A stretch of 34,995 nucleotides of DNA. Source: Planctomycetaceae bacterium (GTDB lineage: Bacteria; Planctomycetota; Planctomycetia; Pirellulales; UBA1268). Where the stretch lies: NCBI GenBank assembly GCA_027486095.1, contig JAIXPT010000199.1:1-34995 (forward strand), written 5' to 3'. The notes beneath the pieces were generated by a model. It saw only the letters and a program-made list of their open reading frames with translations. It made no database searches and had not been told where the DNA came from. Shown one piece after another: positions 1 to 8,439 of the stretch; position 1 is the stretch's first letter, and each line of letters begins with the position of its first letter. The position numbers and the translations under genes are program-made.

Positions 1-235
1 CCGTCATGCCGGTGCACACCTGCTTGTACGTGGGGTTCGGCACCTGGCCGCCGAGGTAGCCGCTCGTGACGCTCTTCACGCCCTTGAGCTGGGCATACAC
101 CGCCTCAGTGCACCAGAAGCATCCACCGGCGAACGTCGCCTTCGACGCCCCCCCCGCATTCTCCGCCGCCACTCCTTGCCCAACGCCCAACGCCGTCATG
201 ATCGTTGCTCCTGCCAGAATGATCGCTCGCTGCAT
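1..235 (-). CDS. msrA: Peptide-methionine (S)-S-oxide reductase MsrA, N-terminal part (cut by window edge)
   Basis: MsrA reduces the S-epimer of methionine sulfoxide in oxidised proteins. About 78 residues are present before the window edge. The catalytic motif GGCFWC lies near residues 37-42 and is followed by a region ending GYLGG, as expected for the MsrA fold. The ATG at 235-233 is preceded by an AGGAG-like ribosome binding site about 10 bases upstream. Residues 1-24 (MQRAIILAG...GVAA) form a hydrophobic signal peptide, so the enzyme probably acts outside the cytoplasm on exported proteins. The C-terminus, including any fused MsrB domain, lies outside the window. Family assignment is secure from the active-site motif; export is inferred. 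Confidence 0.9.
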   Translation of the reverse strand, partial: MQRAIILAGATIMTALGVGQGVAAENAGGASKATFAGGCFWCTEAVYAQLKGVKSVTSGYLGGQVPNPTYKQVCTGMT

Positions 236-409
236 GGTCCTGGTCTCCTGCGCTGAACCCACCGCGATTGTAGGGATTCTCGGTGTCCAGCACACGCCCG
301 AGGCTTGACACCGCACCCATCTGGAAGTATACATGCGTTCACCCTTTTGCCACACCAAAAGACGCCCGCACTGCGGCGGGCCGCCACGGCTACACTCAAG
401 GGGGTTTTC

Positions 410-925
410 ATGGTCGCTGTTTTGAACACATTTGCGATTTACGAGCAGTTTCGGTCGGTGCTCGGCGAAGAGCGAGCCAAGGATTTTGCGGAGACGATTG
501 GCAAAATGATTGATGACGCCAAGAATGCCGCCACCAAGGACGATGTGCGGCTCCTGCGCGAATCGGCGGAGGCCAATACATCGCGACTCGAGGCGGCCGA
601 TCTGATCGACACGATCGAACCTACGGTGGGAGAAGTGGCCGTCGATGATTTCCTCCGCGCCGACGTCGTCGCGACCGGCACCCTCGATGGCAGTCCCACC
701 TACCTCGTGGGTGAAATCTCCTACACGGCCCATGAAGACGACGTGATGCGGGCCGCACGGCGCACGGCCTGCCTGAGGAAGGCTGGTCTGCCGGCGATCG
801 GGCTGGTCGCCTGCGAGAAAATTCCTCCCCAGACGACCGAATATGCCCGCAAGGAGGGCGTTTTCGTGTGGGTGGATGGCCGCGTGGTCGCCCCTGAGAG
901 CCCGCCGCAATCACCGTTGGCCTAA
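410..925 (+). CDS. Conserved hypothetical protein, coiled-coil plus possible PD-(D/E)XK-like domain
   Basis: This is a 171-residue protein. The ATG at 410 was chosen over an upstream in-frame start at 305 because AAGGGGG lies at a good distance before it and the upstream residues look non-coding. Residues 15-65 are charged and probably helical or coiled-coil. The second half contains a strand pattern ending LVGEIS and later GLVACE and VFVWVDG. This resembles small DUF1640/DUF3782-type proteins in which a coiled coil precedes a nuclease-like fold, but I cannot assign a family firmly. Its last 15 bases overlap the end of the convergent mpg gene. Function unknown. Confidence 0.75.
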   Translation: MVAVLNTFAIYEQFRSVLGEERAKDFAETIGKMIDDAKNAATKDDVRLLRESAEANTSRLEAADLIDTIEPTVGEVAVDDFLRADVVATGTLDGSPTYLVGEISYTAHEDDVMRAARRTACLRKAGLPAIGLVACEKIPPQTTEYARKEGVFVWVDGRVVAPESPPQSPLA

Positions 926-1474
926 CGGGCCCAGTGATTCTGGATCGAACACGAACCGCAGCGGCTTGGCGGCCCACTCGCCGGCGTAGCCCACGCCGAT
1001 CCGGGGCGTGCGGCTGATGCTCCGCGGTGAAATCGGCTCGCCAGCCTCGAGCCACAGGCCCGCTCGGCGGACGGCCGACTGGCCGTCGAACGCCTTGTCG
1101 ATGCCGAGCCCCCGCGTCACCCGCCCCGGCCCGACGAATGCGCCGGCGCCGCGGATCAGCACCGCGGCCGGCACACCCTCGGCGCCGGTGACGACGTTCA
1201 GCATCCAGTGCATGCCGTAACACAGATAGACATACCACCGGCCCGCCGGGCCGAACATCACGGCATTCCGCTTCGTCATCCCCTTCGAGCCGTGGCAGGC
1301 GAGATCATGAGCCCCGAGATAGGCCTCCGTCTCGAAGATTGCGTGCCGCGTCACGCCGCCAGCAGCGTCCCGCACGACCAAACGCGCCCCCAGCAGGTCG
1401 CGGGCGATACGGTCTGCCGGCCGGGCGAAGAAGGCTCGAGGCAGGGGCTGGGATGAACGCGGCATATCGGGCAT
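911..1474 (-). CDS. mpg: DNA-3-methyladenine glycosylase (AAG/MPG family)
   Basis: This base-excision repair enzyme removes alkylated purines such as 3-methyladenine and hypoxanthine. The protein is 187 residues, normal for bacterial members. It contains the hallmark [15 protein letters not shown] segment, whose first glutamates include the catalytic base, then [10 protein letters not shown] and [15 protein letters not shown], and the VLIRG strand. The start is the ATG at 1474; a second ATG at 1465 is possible, and no clear ribosome binding site favours either. It is divergent from ychF with 48 bases between the starts, and its 3' end overlaps the preceding convergent gene by 15 bases. Cytoplasmic. 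Family identification is strong. Confidence 0.93.
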   Translation of the reverse strand: MPDMPRSSQPLPRAFFARPADRIARDLLGARLVVRDAAGGVTRHAIFETEAYLGAHDLACHGSKGMTKRNAVMFGPAGRWYVYLCYGMHWMLNVVTGAEGVPAAVLIRGAGAFVGPGRVTRGLGIDKAFDGQSAVRRAGLWLEAGEPISPRSISRTPRIGVGYAGEWAAKPLRFVFDPESLGPLGQR

Positions 1475-1522
1475 TATGTGGCGGTTTCACTGTACCCGAA
1501 TCGCGGAGCAGCCCCCACTCTC

Positions 1523-2614
1523 ATGGAAGCAGGCATCGTCGGACTGCCGAACGTCGGCAAGAGCACCCTCTTCAACGCCCTCACCCAGTCGAAGGCCGCC
1601 CAGAGCGCCAACTATCCGTTCTGCACGATCGAGCCCAACGAAGGCATGGTGAGCGTGCCCGACGGCCGCCTCGAGCGGATCACGAAACATATCCCGCCAC
1701 AGAAGGTGATCCCCGCCGCCCTCAAGCTCGTCGATATCGCCGGCATCGTGAAGGGGGCGAGCGAGGGGGAGGGCCTGGGCAACAAGTTTCTCTCCCACAT
1801 CCGTGAGGTCGATGCGATCCTCCAAGTCGTCCGCTGCTTCGACGATCCCGACGTGATCCACGTGGCGGGCAAGGTCGATCCCGTCTCCGACATGGAGACG
1901 ATCGAGATCGAGCTGATGCTCGCCGACATCCAGCATCTCGACAATCTCTTGCCCAAGGCCGAGCGGGCCGCGAAGAGCGCCGACAAAGAGGCCAAGCTCA
2001 AGGTCGAGGCCATGAAAAAGTGCCTCGCGCACCTGGGAGAGCAAAAGCCGCTGCGCACGCTCGTGCTCGATGAGGCCGAGAAGAAGGCCGTCAAGGAATT
2101 CGGCCTGCTCACGGCCAAGCCGATCCTCTACGTGGCCAACGTCGATGAGGGCGACCTTGCCGGCACAGGCCCCCTCGTGCAGGCCGTGCGGGCCGCCGCC
2201 GCGAAAGCGGGCGCCGAGGTGGTGCCCGTGTGCGCCAAGCTCGAGGCCGAGATCGCGGAACTCGATCCCGCCGACCGGGCGGAGATGCTCGCCGGGGCCG
2301 GGCTGACGGAGCCCGCCCTCGCCGCCCTCGCCCGCGCCGCCTACAAAACACTCGGCCTGCAGAGCTACTTCACGGCCGGCGAAAAGGAAGTCCGCGCCTG
2401 GACGATTCCCGTGGGAGCACTCGCCCCGCAGGCAGCCGGCGTGATCCACACCGACTTCGAAAAGGGCTTCATCCGGGCTGAAATCTATTCACTCGACGAC
2501 CTCGAGCAGTATCACACCGAGAAGGACATCCGCGCCCACGGCAAGCTCCGCGTCGAGGGCAAAGACTACCAAATGCGCGACGGCGACATCTGCCACTTCT
2601 TGGTGAACAAGTAG
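1523..2614 (+). CDS. ychF: Redox-regulated ATPase YchF (Obg family)
   Basis: YchF is a universally conserved Obg-family P-loop ATPase that associates with ribosomes and the proteasome-like machinery. The product is 363 residues, exactly typical. The ATG at 1523 gives [15 protein letters not shown], the usual N-terminus carrying the Walker A motif (residues 6-14); the GTG at 1478 would add 15 atypical residues. The switch II motif is DIAGIVKG. The G4 position reads NVDE rather than NKxD, the change that shifts specificity from GTP to ATP in this family. A C-terminal TGS domain covers roughly the last 85 residues, ending [10 protein letters not shown]. It faces the RND gene convergently across a repeat-bearing gap. 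Confidence 0.97.
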   Translation: MEAGIVGLPNVGKSTLFNALTQSKAAQSANYPFCTIEPNEGMVSVPDGRLERITKHIPPQKVIPAALKLVDIAGIVKGASEGEGLGNKFLSHIREVDAILQVVRCFDDPDVIHVAGKVDPVSDMETIEIELMLADIQHLDNLLPKAERAAKSADKEAKLKVEAMKKCLAHLGEQKPLRTLVLDEAEKKAVKEFGLLTAKPILYVANVDEGDLAGTGPLVQAVRAAAAKAGAEVVPVCAKLEAEIAELDPADRAEMLAGAGLTEPALAALARAAYKTLGLQSYFTAGEKEVRAWTIPVGALAPQAAGVIHTDFEKGFIRAEIYSLDDLEQYHTEKDIRAHGKLRVEGKDYQMRDGDICHFLVNK

Positions 2615-2690
2615 AGCGACTTACGCGCCCAAGCCGGCTTCGGACTCCCCATCTCCCGTCGCCGGACGTTTTCATCGCTAGGTACGTGCC

Positions 2691-2847
2691 GGCTCGTGGT
2701 TACCCCGTACCGTCTCGCCGGACGTTCGCCTCCGCCCTCCAGGCTCCGGCTCTCTCGGACCTGCCTGCGCTATGTTCAGAGCGCATTCGCTGCGCCATCC
2801 ATGGCTGCGCTGGTCAGCTACGCCGTCTCAACGGCAGGGGTAACCCC
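2691..2847 (+). repeat. 157-bp dispersed repeat, copy 1
   Basis: This is one of two copies of a 157-bp element in the window; the other is 32535-32691 in inverted orientation. The first 80 bases of the two copies differ at about seven positions by eye, the middle is more divergent, and the last 25 bases again match closely. Both ends carry a near-palindromic TTACCCC/GGGGTAACCCC core, so the element has short terminal inverted repeats. It occupies most of the 287-base gap between ychF and the convergent RND gene. No transposase or credible gene was seen in it. Confidence 0.8.
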
Positions 2848-2885
2848 GAGCCTCCTCAACGCTGGCTTTGTCGAGGGGAACCAGC

Positions 2886-2899
2886 CAGGCTGAAGCCTG
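2886..2899. terminator. Short inverted repeat next to the RND gene stop codon
   Basis: CAGGCT and AGCCTG form a perfect six-pair inverted repeat with a two-base centre, immediately downstream of the RND gene stop codon (2904-2902, minus strand). The same GACAGGC-type sequence follows the stop codons at 8442 and 29846. A terminator or mRNA-end role is inferred; there is no T-tract. Confidence 0.4.
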
Positions 2900-2901
2900 T
2901 C

Positions 2902-5900
2902 CTACGCGCGCACGGGCGTGCGGAGTTCGTCGGGGAGCCATTCATTTTCGGCGGCATCCGGGGCCACGCTGCTCGTGCCGCCGGGAATGAAGCCCTCGGC
3001 ATACTCTTCTTCGTGTTCCTCGCGGGCGCTCGTGCCGAAGAACGAGTAGAGCACCGGCACGAGGATCAAGACGAGGAGCGTCGTCATCATCAGGCCGAAG
3101 GCCAAGGCCGTGGCCATCGGAATCAAAAACTGCGCCTGAAAACTCTTCTCCAGGAGCAGCGGCATGAGGCCGCCGATCGTGGTCACGCTCGTGAGCATCA
3201 CCGGCCGAAACCGCAGGCAGCCCGACTCGCGCAGGGCGAAGCGCAGGGGATGTCCCTCCCGCACCCGCAGATTGATGAAGTCTACGAGGCAGATCGAGTC
3301 GTTCACGACGACGCCCGCGAGGGCCACGAGGCCGAACATGCTGAACAGCGTCAGCGGCATCCCCATCAGGGCGTGCCCGAACACGGCGCCGGCACATCCG
3401 AACGGGATCGCCCCGAGGATGATGAACGGCTGGAAGTACGACTTGAACTCCATCGTGAGGAGCACGAACATCGCGAACAGGGCCACGATGAATCCGACGC
3501 CGAGGCTGCGAAGCGACTCGTTCGACTGCTCCCGCTGCCCCTCCCAGCGGACCCGCACCGCCGGATACTCCTTCAAGAGATCGGGCATCAGCCGCTTCTC
3601 CATGTCGGCCGTCACGAGTGCGCTCGTGAGCGTGCTCTTGGCCACGTCGATGTCGGCCGTGACGGTGATCGATCGCTTCTGGCCGAGCCGGTTGATCTCC
3701 GAATAGCCGCGGGCCACCGTCACATCGGCGAGCTCGCCGATCGGCCGTTTCACGCCGTCGGCGCCCGTGACGCGGATCTCTTCGAGCGTGGCGAACGTGC
3801 GCCGCTCGTCGCGTGGATAGCGAACCATCAGCTTCACCTCGTGCCGGCCGCGCTGCAGCCGCATCACCTCCTCGCCGTAGTAGCTCGCGCGGATCGTGCC
3901 GGCGAGATCGGCGAGCGACACGCCGAGGGTCTCGGCCTTCGGCTTGACCTTGATCTGATACTCCCACTTCCCCGGCCGGGAATCGTCGTCGATGTCGATC
4001 ACGCCCGGATACTGCGCGAGCCACTCCTTGCACCGTTCCACCGCGGCTTCGAGCTGCTGCACCGAGCCGGGCCCGGCCTGGGCGAGCAGCTTGAACTCGA
4101 TCGTCTTCCCGCCGGGGCCGATGTTTTCCGTGCCAAAGACGAGCGACTCCGTGCCGGGAAACTCGCCCGCCCCCCGCCGCCACTCGCTAATGAACTCCTC
4201 GCTCGTAACGTTGCGAAACTCGCCTTCCACGAGCTCGAGCGCTACGGCGCCAACGTGGCTGCCGCTCATCCGCGCATCCGGGCCGACTTCCCCCTGGGCA
4301 GCCACCTGCCCGACGGCCCGATGCACCAGCTGCACGATCGGCGCGTCGGGCGGAGAAAGCCTCTTCGACACGGCGACGGCCGTCTCCTCGAGCCGCCTCG
4401 TCGCCTCCTCGGTGACGCTCGCCGGCGTGCCATCGGGAAACACGATCTTCGCGAGGAGCCGGTTGGCATCGATCTTCGGGAACAGCTGAAACGGCGTGAG
4501 CCCGCTGCGGACGATGCCGCCGGCGAGCAGCAGGATCGACACCGCCGCGGCGAGCACCGTGAGCCGGTTGTCGAGGGCCCAGTCGAGGACCGGCGCGTAG
4601 ACGTTCTTCACGAAGGCCTTGAGGCCGCGGTCGCAGGCCCGCTGCAGCCAGGCCACAGCCGGCAGGAGCACGCGCAGCGGGTAGAGCACGATCCCGAAGA
4701 TCGTGAATACCAGGTTCTTCTCGTGGGCCAGGTGGCCCGGCAGCACGAGCGTCGACTCCGCCAGCGAGCAGAGCAGCGTGCAAATGAACGCGAACGGCAT
4801 CACCGCGATGAACTTGCCCATCACCCCCGACACAAAGCAGAGCGGGAGAAACGTGATCACCGTCGTGAGCACGCTCGAGATCACGCTCGGGATCACCTCG
4901 ACGGTGCCGTCAATCGCCGCCGTCGTGAGGTTTTTGCCCATGCGCCGATGGCGGTCGATGTTGTCGCTGACCACGATCGCGTCGTCCACGACGATGCCGA
5001 TCGCCATCAGGAATGCGAACATCGAGAGCATGTTGAGCGTCTGATCGGTGGAATACATGAGCGCCCCGGTGCCGAGCATCGAAAACGGGATGCCCATCGC
5101 CACCCAGAAGGCGATCTTGAGATCGAGAAACAGGGCCAGCATCACGAACACGATCACGAGCCCCTGCAGGCCGTTCTCGATCAGCATGCGTAGGCGATCC
5201 TGGACGTCGATCGACTGGTCGGCCCACACCGCGAGGTCGTAGCCCGGCGGGAGCTTCGCATCGGCCACATACTTTTTCACCGCCGCCACCATCGCGAGCA
5301 GGTCCTCGCCCGAACTCCGGTCGATCGACACGACCATGCCGGTCCGGCCGTTAATCCGGTTCGTCGCAGCCACGTCGGCGAATTCGTCGCGGACGGTGCC
5401 CAGATCGCCCACGGTGAGCACGAGCCCGTCGGGAAGCGTCACGAGCGGAAGTTTGGCGATCTCCGCCCCCACGTACCGCTTGTTCTTGCCGCGGAGCAGG
5501 ATCTCGCCGCTCTCGGTGCGGATAGTGCCGCCGGGCAGTTCGAGGTTCTCCCGCCGGACGATCTCCGCGACCTTCTGGAGCGAGAGGCCGTATTTCCGCA
5601 GCGTGGCCTCGGAGATCTCGATATCGATCTCGTAGTCCTTGGCGCCCAGCAGATTCGCCGCCGACACGGCCGGCAGAGCCAGCAAGTCGTCGCGAATCAC
5701 CTCGGCCACGTCGCGCAGCTCGGCCTCGCTTGCAGCATCGCCGGTTGCCCCCTGCGGGCCGAGAACACCCACCTTGATGGCCGCCGTGCGGAGCGTCACC
5801 TGCTCCACCTTCGGATCCTCGGCGAGCTCCGGCATACTCGGAATCCGCTCCACCTCGGAGCGAATCTCGCCGAGCGTCTTCTGCACGTCCTTCACGCTCT

Positions 5901-6192
5901 CCTGCAGCTCGAACACGCAGAAGCCCATTCCCTCCTGGGCCACACTCGTGATCTTCTTGATGCCCGTGACGCTCCGACAGGCCTCCTCCACCTTCTGGCA
6001 GATGCCCTCCTCCACCTCTTCGGGCGTGGCCCCGGGATACGGCACCGTGACGAGCACGATCTCGAGATCAAATTCCGGAAACACCTCGCGCCGCATCGAC
6101 GCGAACGACATCGCCCCCACGAGCAGAATGGCGATCACCAGCGTGTTCATCGCCGGCATGTTGCGGACGGTCCAACTGACGATCGTTCTCAT
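2902..6192 (-). CDS. RND-family multidrug efflux permease (AcrB/MexB-like)
   Basis: This is an inner-membrane proton-driven efflux pump subunit of 1096 residues, slightly longer than the usual 1020-1060. The first transmembrane helix is near residues 14-30, followed by the periplasmic porter domain opening with VPYPGATPEEVEE. TM4 carries GIVVDDAIVV, the aspartate pair of the proton relay. The second half repeats this organisation, with GVVVNDSICLVDF in the equivalent helix and a final hydrophobic stretch before a charged tail. It starts 10 bases after the membrane-fusion gene, in the order tetR-MFP-RND. The substrate cannot be read from sequence. No outer-membrane TolC-type gene is present in the window. 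The stop codon lies against the repeat at 2886-2904. Confidence 0.95.
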   Translation of the reverse strand: MRTIVSWTVRNMPAMNTLVIAILLVGAMSFASMRREVFPEFDLEIVLVTVPYPGATPEEVEEGICQKVEEACRSVTGIKKITSVAQEGMGFCVFELQESVKDVQKTLGEIRSEVERIPSMPELAEDPKVEQVTLRTAAIKVGVLGPQGATGDAASEAELRDVAEVIRDDLLALPAVSAANLLGAKDYEIDIEISEATLRKYGLSLQKVAEIVRRENLELPGGTIRTESGEILLRGKNKRYVGAEIAKLPLVTLPDGLVLTVGDLGTVRDEFADVAATNRINGRTGMVVSIDRSSGEDLLAMVAAVKKYVADAKLPPGYDLAVWADQSIDVQDRLRMLIENGLQGLVIVFVMLALFLDLKIAFWVAMGIPFSMLGTGALMYSTDQTLNMLSMFAFLMAIGIVVDDAIVVSDNIDRHRRMGKNLTTAAIDGTVEVIPSVISSVLTTVITFLPLCFVSGVMGKFIAVMPFAFICTLLCSLAESTLVLPGHLAHEKNLVFTIFGIVLYPLRVLLPAVAWLQRACDRGLKAFVKNVYAPVLDWALDNRLTVLAAAVSILLLAGGIVRSGLTPFQLFPKIDANRLLAKIVFPDGTPASVTEEATRRLEETAVAVSKRLSPPDAPIVQLVHRAVGQVAAQGEVGPDARMSGSHVGAVALELVEGEFRNVTSEEFISEWRRGAGEFPGTESLVFGTENIGPGGKTIEFKLLAQAGPGSVQQLEAAVERCKEWLAQYPGVIDIDDDSRPGKWEYQIKVKPKAETLGVSLADLAGTIRASYYGEEVMRLQRGRHEVKLMVRYPRDERRTFATLEEIRVTGADGVKRPIGELADVTVARGYSEINRLGQKRSITVTADIDVAKSTLTSALVTADMEKRLMPDLLKEYPAVRVRWEGQREQSNESLRSLGVGFIVALFAMFVLLTMEFKSYFQPFIILGAIPFGCAGAVFGHALMGMPLTLFSMFGLVALAGVVVNDSICLVDFINLRVREGHPLRFALRESGCLRFRPVMLTSVTTIGGLMPLLLEKSFQAQFLIPMATALAFGLMMTTLLVLILVPVLYSFFGTSAREEHEEEYAEGFIPGGTSSVAPDAAENEWLPDELRTPVRA

Positions 6193-6202
6193 GGCGGCCG
6201 CC

Positions 6203-7606
6203 TCAGGTGGGGTCGTTGTTCGCAGGCTTGTCTGCGATCACGGCCGGTTCGGGACGGCTGCCGCCGGCCTCGACGACCTCCATGCCCGCCCGCGGCTGGG
6301 AAATCTGGCTCGTGATCACGCGATCGCCGGCCTGGAGGCCGGAGCTGGCGGCGTCGAACACCACCCGGCCGCCCGCAACCTGCACCGGCTGCGGCGTGAG
6401 GATCAGCAGCTTTCCCTCTCTCATCACCCACACGTCGCCGCTCGGTCGCTGGGCTTCCTCCGGAATCGACACCAGCTTCTCCGTCGTGTCCACATGCACC
6501 CGGACCTCGACGAACATGCCCCGCAAGAGCGACTGCGGCGCGCCGGCCGGCAGACTGGCGAGCGGCACGCCGTAGCGGTCGAGCGCCGTCACGCCCCGCG
6601 GGTCGGCCACCAGCACCCGACAGGGAAGCGTGCGGGTTTTCTCGTCGAGCCCCCGACCCTCCTGCCGCGAGAGCACGCCCTTCCACTCATACGCGGCGTC
6701 ACCCACCGTGAAGACCACGCTGGCCGGAGTGTCGAGCTGATCGTGAGCCGCTCGGGCGGTGTCGCCGGTGCGCCGGCCGCCCCAGACACGAGCCACGTCG
6801 TCCATCGGGAGGCTCGTGCGGACCTCGGCGGCTCGCGTGTCTTCGATCGTGACGAGGGGCGTACCCTTCGACACAAACGAATCCTGCTCGACCTGGTCTT
6901 CCACCACGATGCCATCGACGGGGGCCATGATCTGCGTGCGCGAAAGATCGAGCTTCGCTTTTTCGAGCATCGTGGAAGCGAGCGCTTCGGCCTCGGTGAG
7001 CCGGTTGCGCCGCTTCGAAAGCACCCGCTTTTGCCCTTCGAGGGCCGTGAGGGCGTTCGCGGCGGTCAGCTCCTCACGGATGGCCCGATCGTGCTCCGAC
7101 TCCGTCACGATCTTCCCCGCCTTGAGCGTTTCGAGCCTGCCAGCTTCGCGTTTGGCCAGTTCGACCTGCCGCCTGGATAGCTCCACCGACGCGGCGTTTT
7201 GCACGATCTCTTCGTCGATCTCCTCGATCGCGTGGCCGGCCTGCTTCAGCTCCCGCTCGAGCCGCTCGACGTCGAGCTGATAATCGCGGGGGTCGATCTC
7301 GATCAGCGGCGTGCCTGCCGTCACGAACTGGCCGGCGTTGCAGGCATCCGATTTCCGCAGCACCCGCCCACCCACCTCGGCGGCGAGTGTCACCTCGCGG
7401 AGCGGCACCACGACGCCGTCGGCTTCGATCGTGAGCCCACCCGTTTCGGTCCTCACCTCCGCGGTGCGCACCGGGGTGGCCACCGCGACCGCGGCCTGTT
7501 TGCGCTCGGGCGGCGGCTGACTGCCCATCAGCATGAACGCGGCGATCCCGCCACCAAGAACGACGAGCGGCACGATCCAGCCGAGCACGGCACGAACGAT
7601 CTTCAT
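6203..7606 (-). CDS. RND efflux membrane-fusion (periplasmic adaptor) protein, HlyD/AcrA family
   Basis: This adaptor links the RND permease to an outer-membrane channel. The ATG at 7606 overlaps the tetR stop codon as ATGA, so the two genes are translationally coupled; it gives 467 residues. A single N-terminal membrane anchor (residues about 5-27, starting MKIVRAVLGW) is followed by a split lipoyl domain (GVVVPLREVTLAAEVGGR), a long charged coiled coil at roughly residues 120-210, the second lipoyl half (IMAPVDGIV) and the beta-barrel and membrane-proximal domains. The 15 extra upstream residues of the longer frame are read through tetR and were excluded. Membrane-fusion identity is strong. 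Confidence 0.93.
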   Translation of the reverse strand: MKIVRAVLGWIVPLVVLGGGIAAFMLMGSQPPPERKQAAVAVATPVRTAEVRTETGGLTIEADGVVVPLREVTLAAEVGGRVLRKSDACNAGQFVTAGTPLIEIDPRDYQLDVERLERELKQAGHAIEEIDEEIVQNAASVELSRRQVELAKREAGRLETLKAGKIVTESEHDRAIREELTAANALTALEGQKRVLSKRRNRLTEAEALASTMLEKAKLDLSRTQIMAPVDGIVVEDQVEQDSFVSKGTPLVTIEDTRAAEVRTSLPMDDVARVWGGRRTGDTARAAHDQLDTPASVVFTVGDAAYEWKGVLSRQEGRGLDEKTRTLPCRVLVADPRGVTALDRYGVPLASLPAGAPQSLLRGMFVEVRVHVDTTEKLVSIPEEAQRPSGDVWVMREGKLLILTPQPVQVAGGRVVFDAASSGLQAGDRVITSQISQPRAGMEVVEAGGSRPEPAVIADKPANNDPT

Positions 7607-8307
7607 GAAAGCATTCCAGGGACTGAGGAAGAAGGCGCAGGCACGAGCCACGGCCCCTGCCCGAGGGCGGCCAGCGCGTAGCGGGTGACATGATCGGCGA
7701 GCTGGGCCGGCGTGTGGAGCGTCGCAAGTTCACCGGGCGGCACGAGCATGCCCACCACTTCGCCCGCCGCCCGATACAAAAAGCACTGGCCGATGATGCT
7801 GAGGGCGATCCGCCGCAGTTCGGGCGGCGACAGGGCCGTGCCGGCGAGTTCGTCGAGAATCGACACGAGCACGGCGAAGTGCGGCCGAATGTAGTCTTCG
7901 ACGAGCTCGCGGCAGGCGTCGGTCGGGTGCAACACCTCGCGCATCATCAGCCGCACCTGCCAGGGCGGCTGCCCGAAGCCCAGCATCCGCTCCAGCATGT
8001 TGGCCACGAAATCGTGGAGCCGCTCGGCAGCCGGCTTGCCCACGGGCCACTCGGGAAGCGGCACCTGCCTCATCCGCGCTTCGTGGGCGTGCTTCACGCT
8101 CTCGATGTAGAGCCGGCGTTTGTCGCCGAAGTAGTAGTTGACCGCGGCGACGTTGACATCGGCTGCCAGGCAAATGTCGCGGACCGTGGCAGCCTCGTAG
8201 CCGCGTTCCGCGAATTCCTGCCCGGCGGCGCGCAAAATGCGATCCCGCGGATCCTCGGAATCTCCATGGGCGGCAGCGGGGCGGGCGTGATTTCGGACGG
8301 TTGCCAT
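7603..8307 (-). CDS. TetR/AcrR-family regulator with CecR-like C-terminal domain
   Basis: This is a probable autoregulated repressor of the efflux operon that it heads. The product is 234 residues from the ATG at 8307; a TTG start at 8337 is possible but would place coding sequence over the likely operator. The N-terminal helix-turn-helix covers about residues 23-68, with RDRILRAAGQEFAERGYEAATV and the recognition segment VNVAAVNYYFGDKRRLY typical of TetR DNA-binding domains. The ligand domain with REVLHPTDA and an FLYRAAGE segment resembles the DUF1956/CecR (YbiH) class, which often controls drug-export genes. Its stop codon overlaps the adaptor start (ATGA). The regulated operon is inferred from order alone. 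Confidence 0.9.
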   Translation of the reverse strand: MATVRNHARPAAAHGDSEDPRDRILRAAGQEFAERGYEAATVRDICLAADVNVAAVNYYFGDKRRLYIESVKHAHEARMRQVPLPEWPVGKPAAERLHDFVANMLERMLGFGQPPWQVRLMMREVLHPTDACRELVEDYIRPHFAVLVSILDELAGTALSPPELRRIALSIIGQCFLYRAAGEVVGMLVPPGELATLHTPAQLADHVTRYALAALGQGPWLVPAPSSSVPGMLS

Positions 8308-8316
8308 GAAGCGAAT

Positions 8317-8337
8317 CGTTTCAAACAGGCGTTTCAA
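8317..8337. promoter_or_regulatory. Candidate operator upstream of tetR: paired CGTTTCAA boxes
   Basis: Two identical CGTTTCAA boxes lie at 8317-8324 and 8330-8337, starting 13 bases apart, 10-30 bases upstream of the tetR ATG. The first also contains the small palindrome GTTTCAAAC. Position fits an autoregulatory site for the TetR protein, but the direct rather than inverted arrangement is unusual for that family. Inferred only. Confidence 0.3.
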
Positions 8338-8417
8338 TCAACTGTATACGGGAAAAACCGCACGGCCAAGGGCGGAATAACAGCGTACGGCGACGGGGCT
8401 CCGGCGCTGGCGAAATT

Positions 8418-8439
8418 CGACAGGCCTGGAGGCCTGTCG
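8418..8439. terminator. Perfect 10-bp inverted repeat at the end of the FAD oxidoreductase gene
   Basis: CGACAGGCCT and AGGCCTGTCG are exact complements separated by GG. The hairpin begins directly after the oxidoreductase stop codon (8442-8440, minus strand). It is a REP-like or terminator-like structure in the 132-base gap before tetR. There is no strong T-tract after it in the minus direction. The rest of the gap shows no gene. Confidence 0.55.

Noticed and set aside
1478-1522. GTG start extending YchF by 15 residues
   Set aside because: YchF proteins begin within a few residues of the Walker A strand. The ATG at 1523 gives exactly the family length.
2686-5193. A long plus-strand frame (835 residues) antisense to the RND gene
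   Set aside because: Its product is a His/Arg/Glu-rich low-complexity sequence typical of the antisense frame of a GC-rich gene. The minus-strand RND gene is unambiguous.
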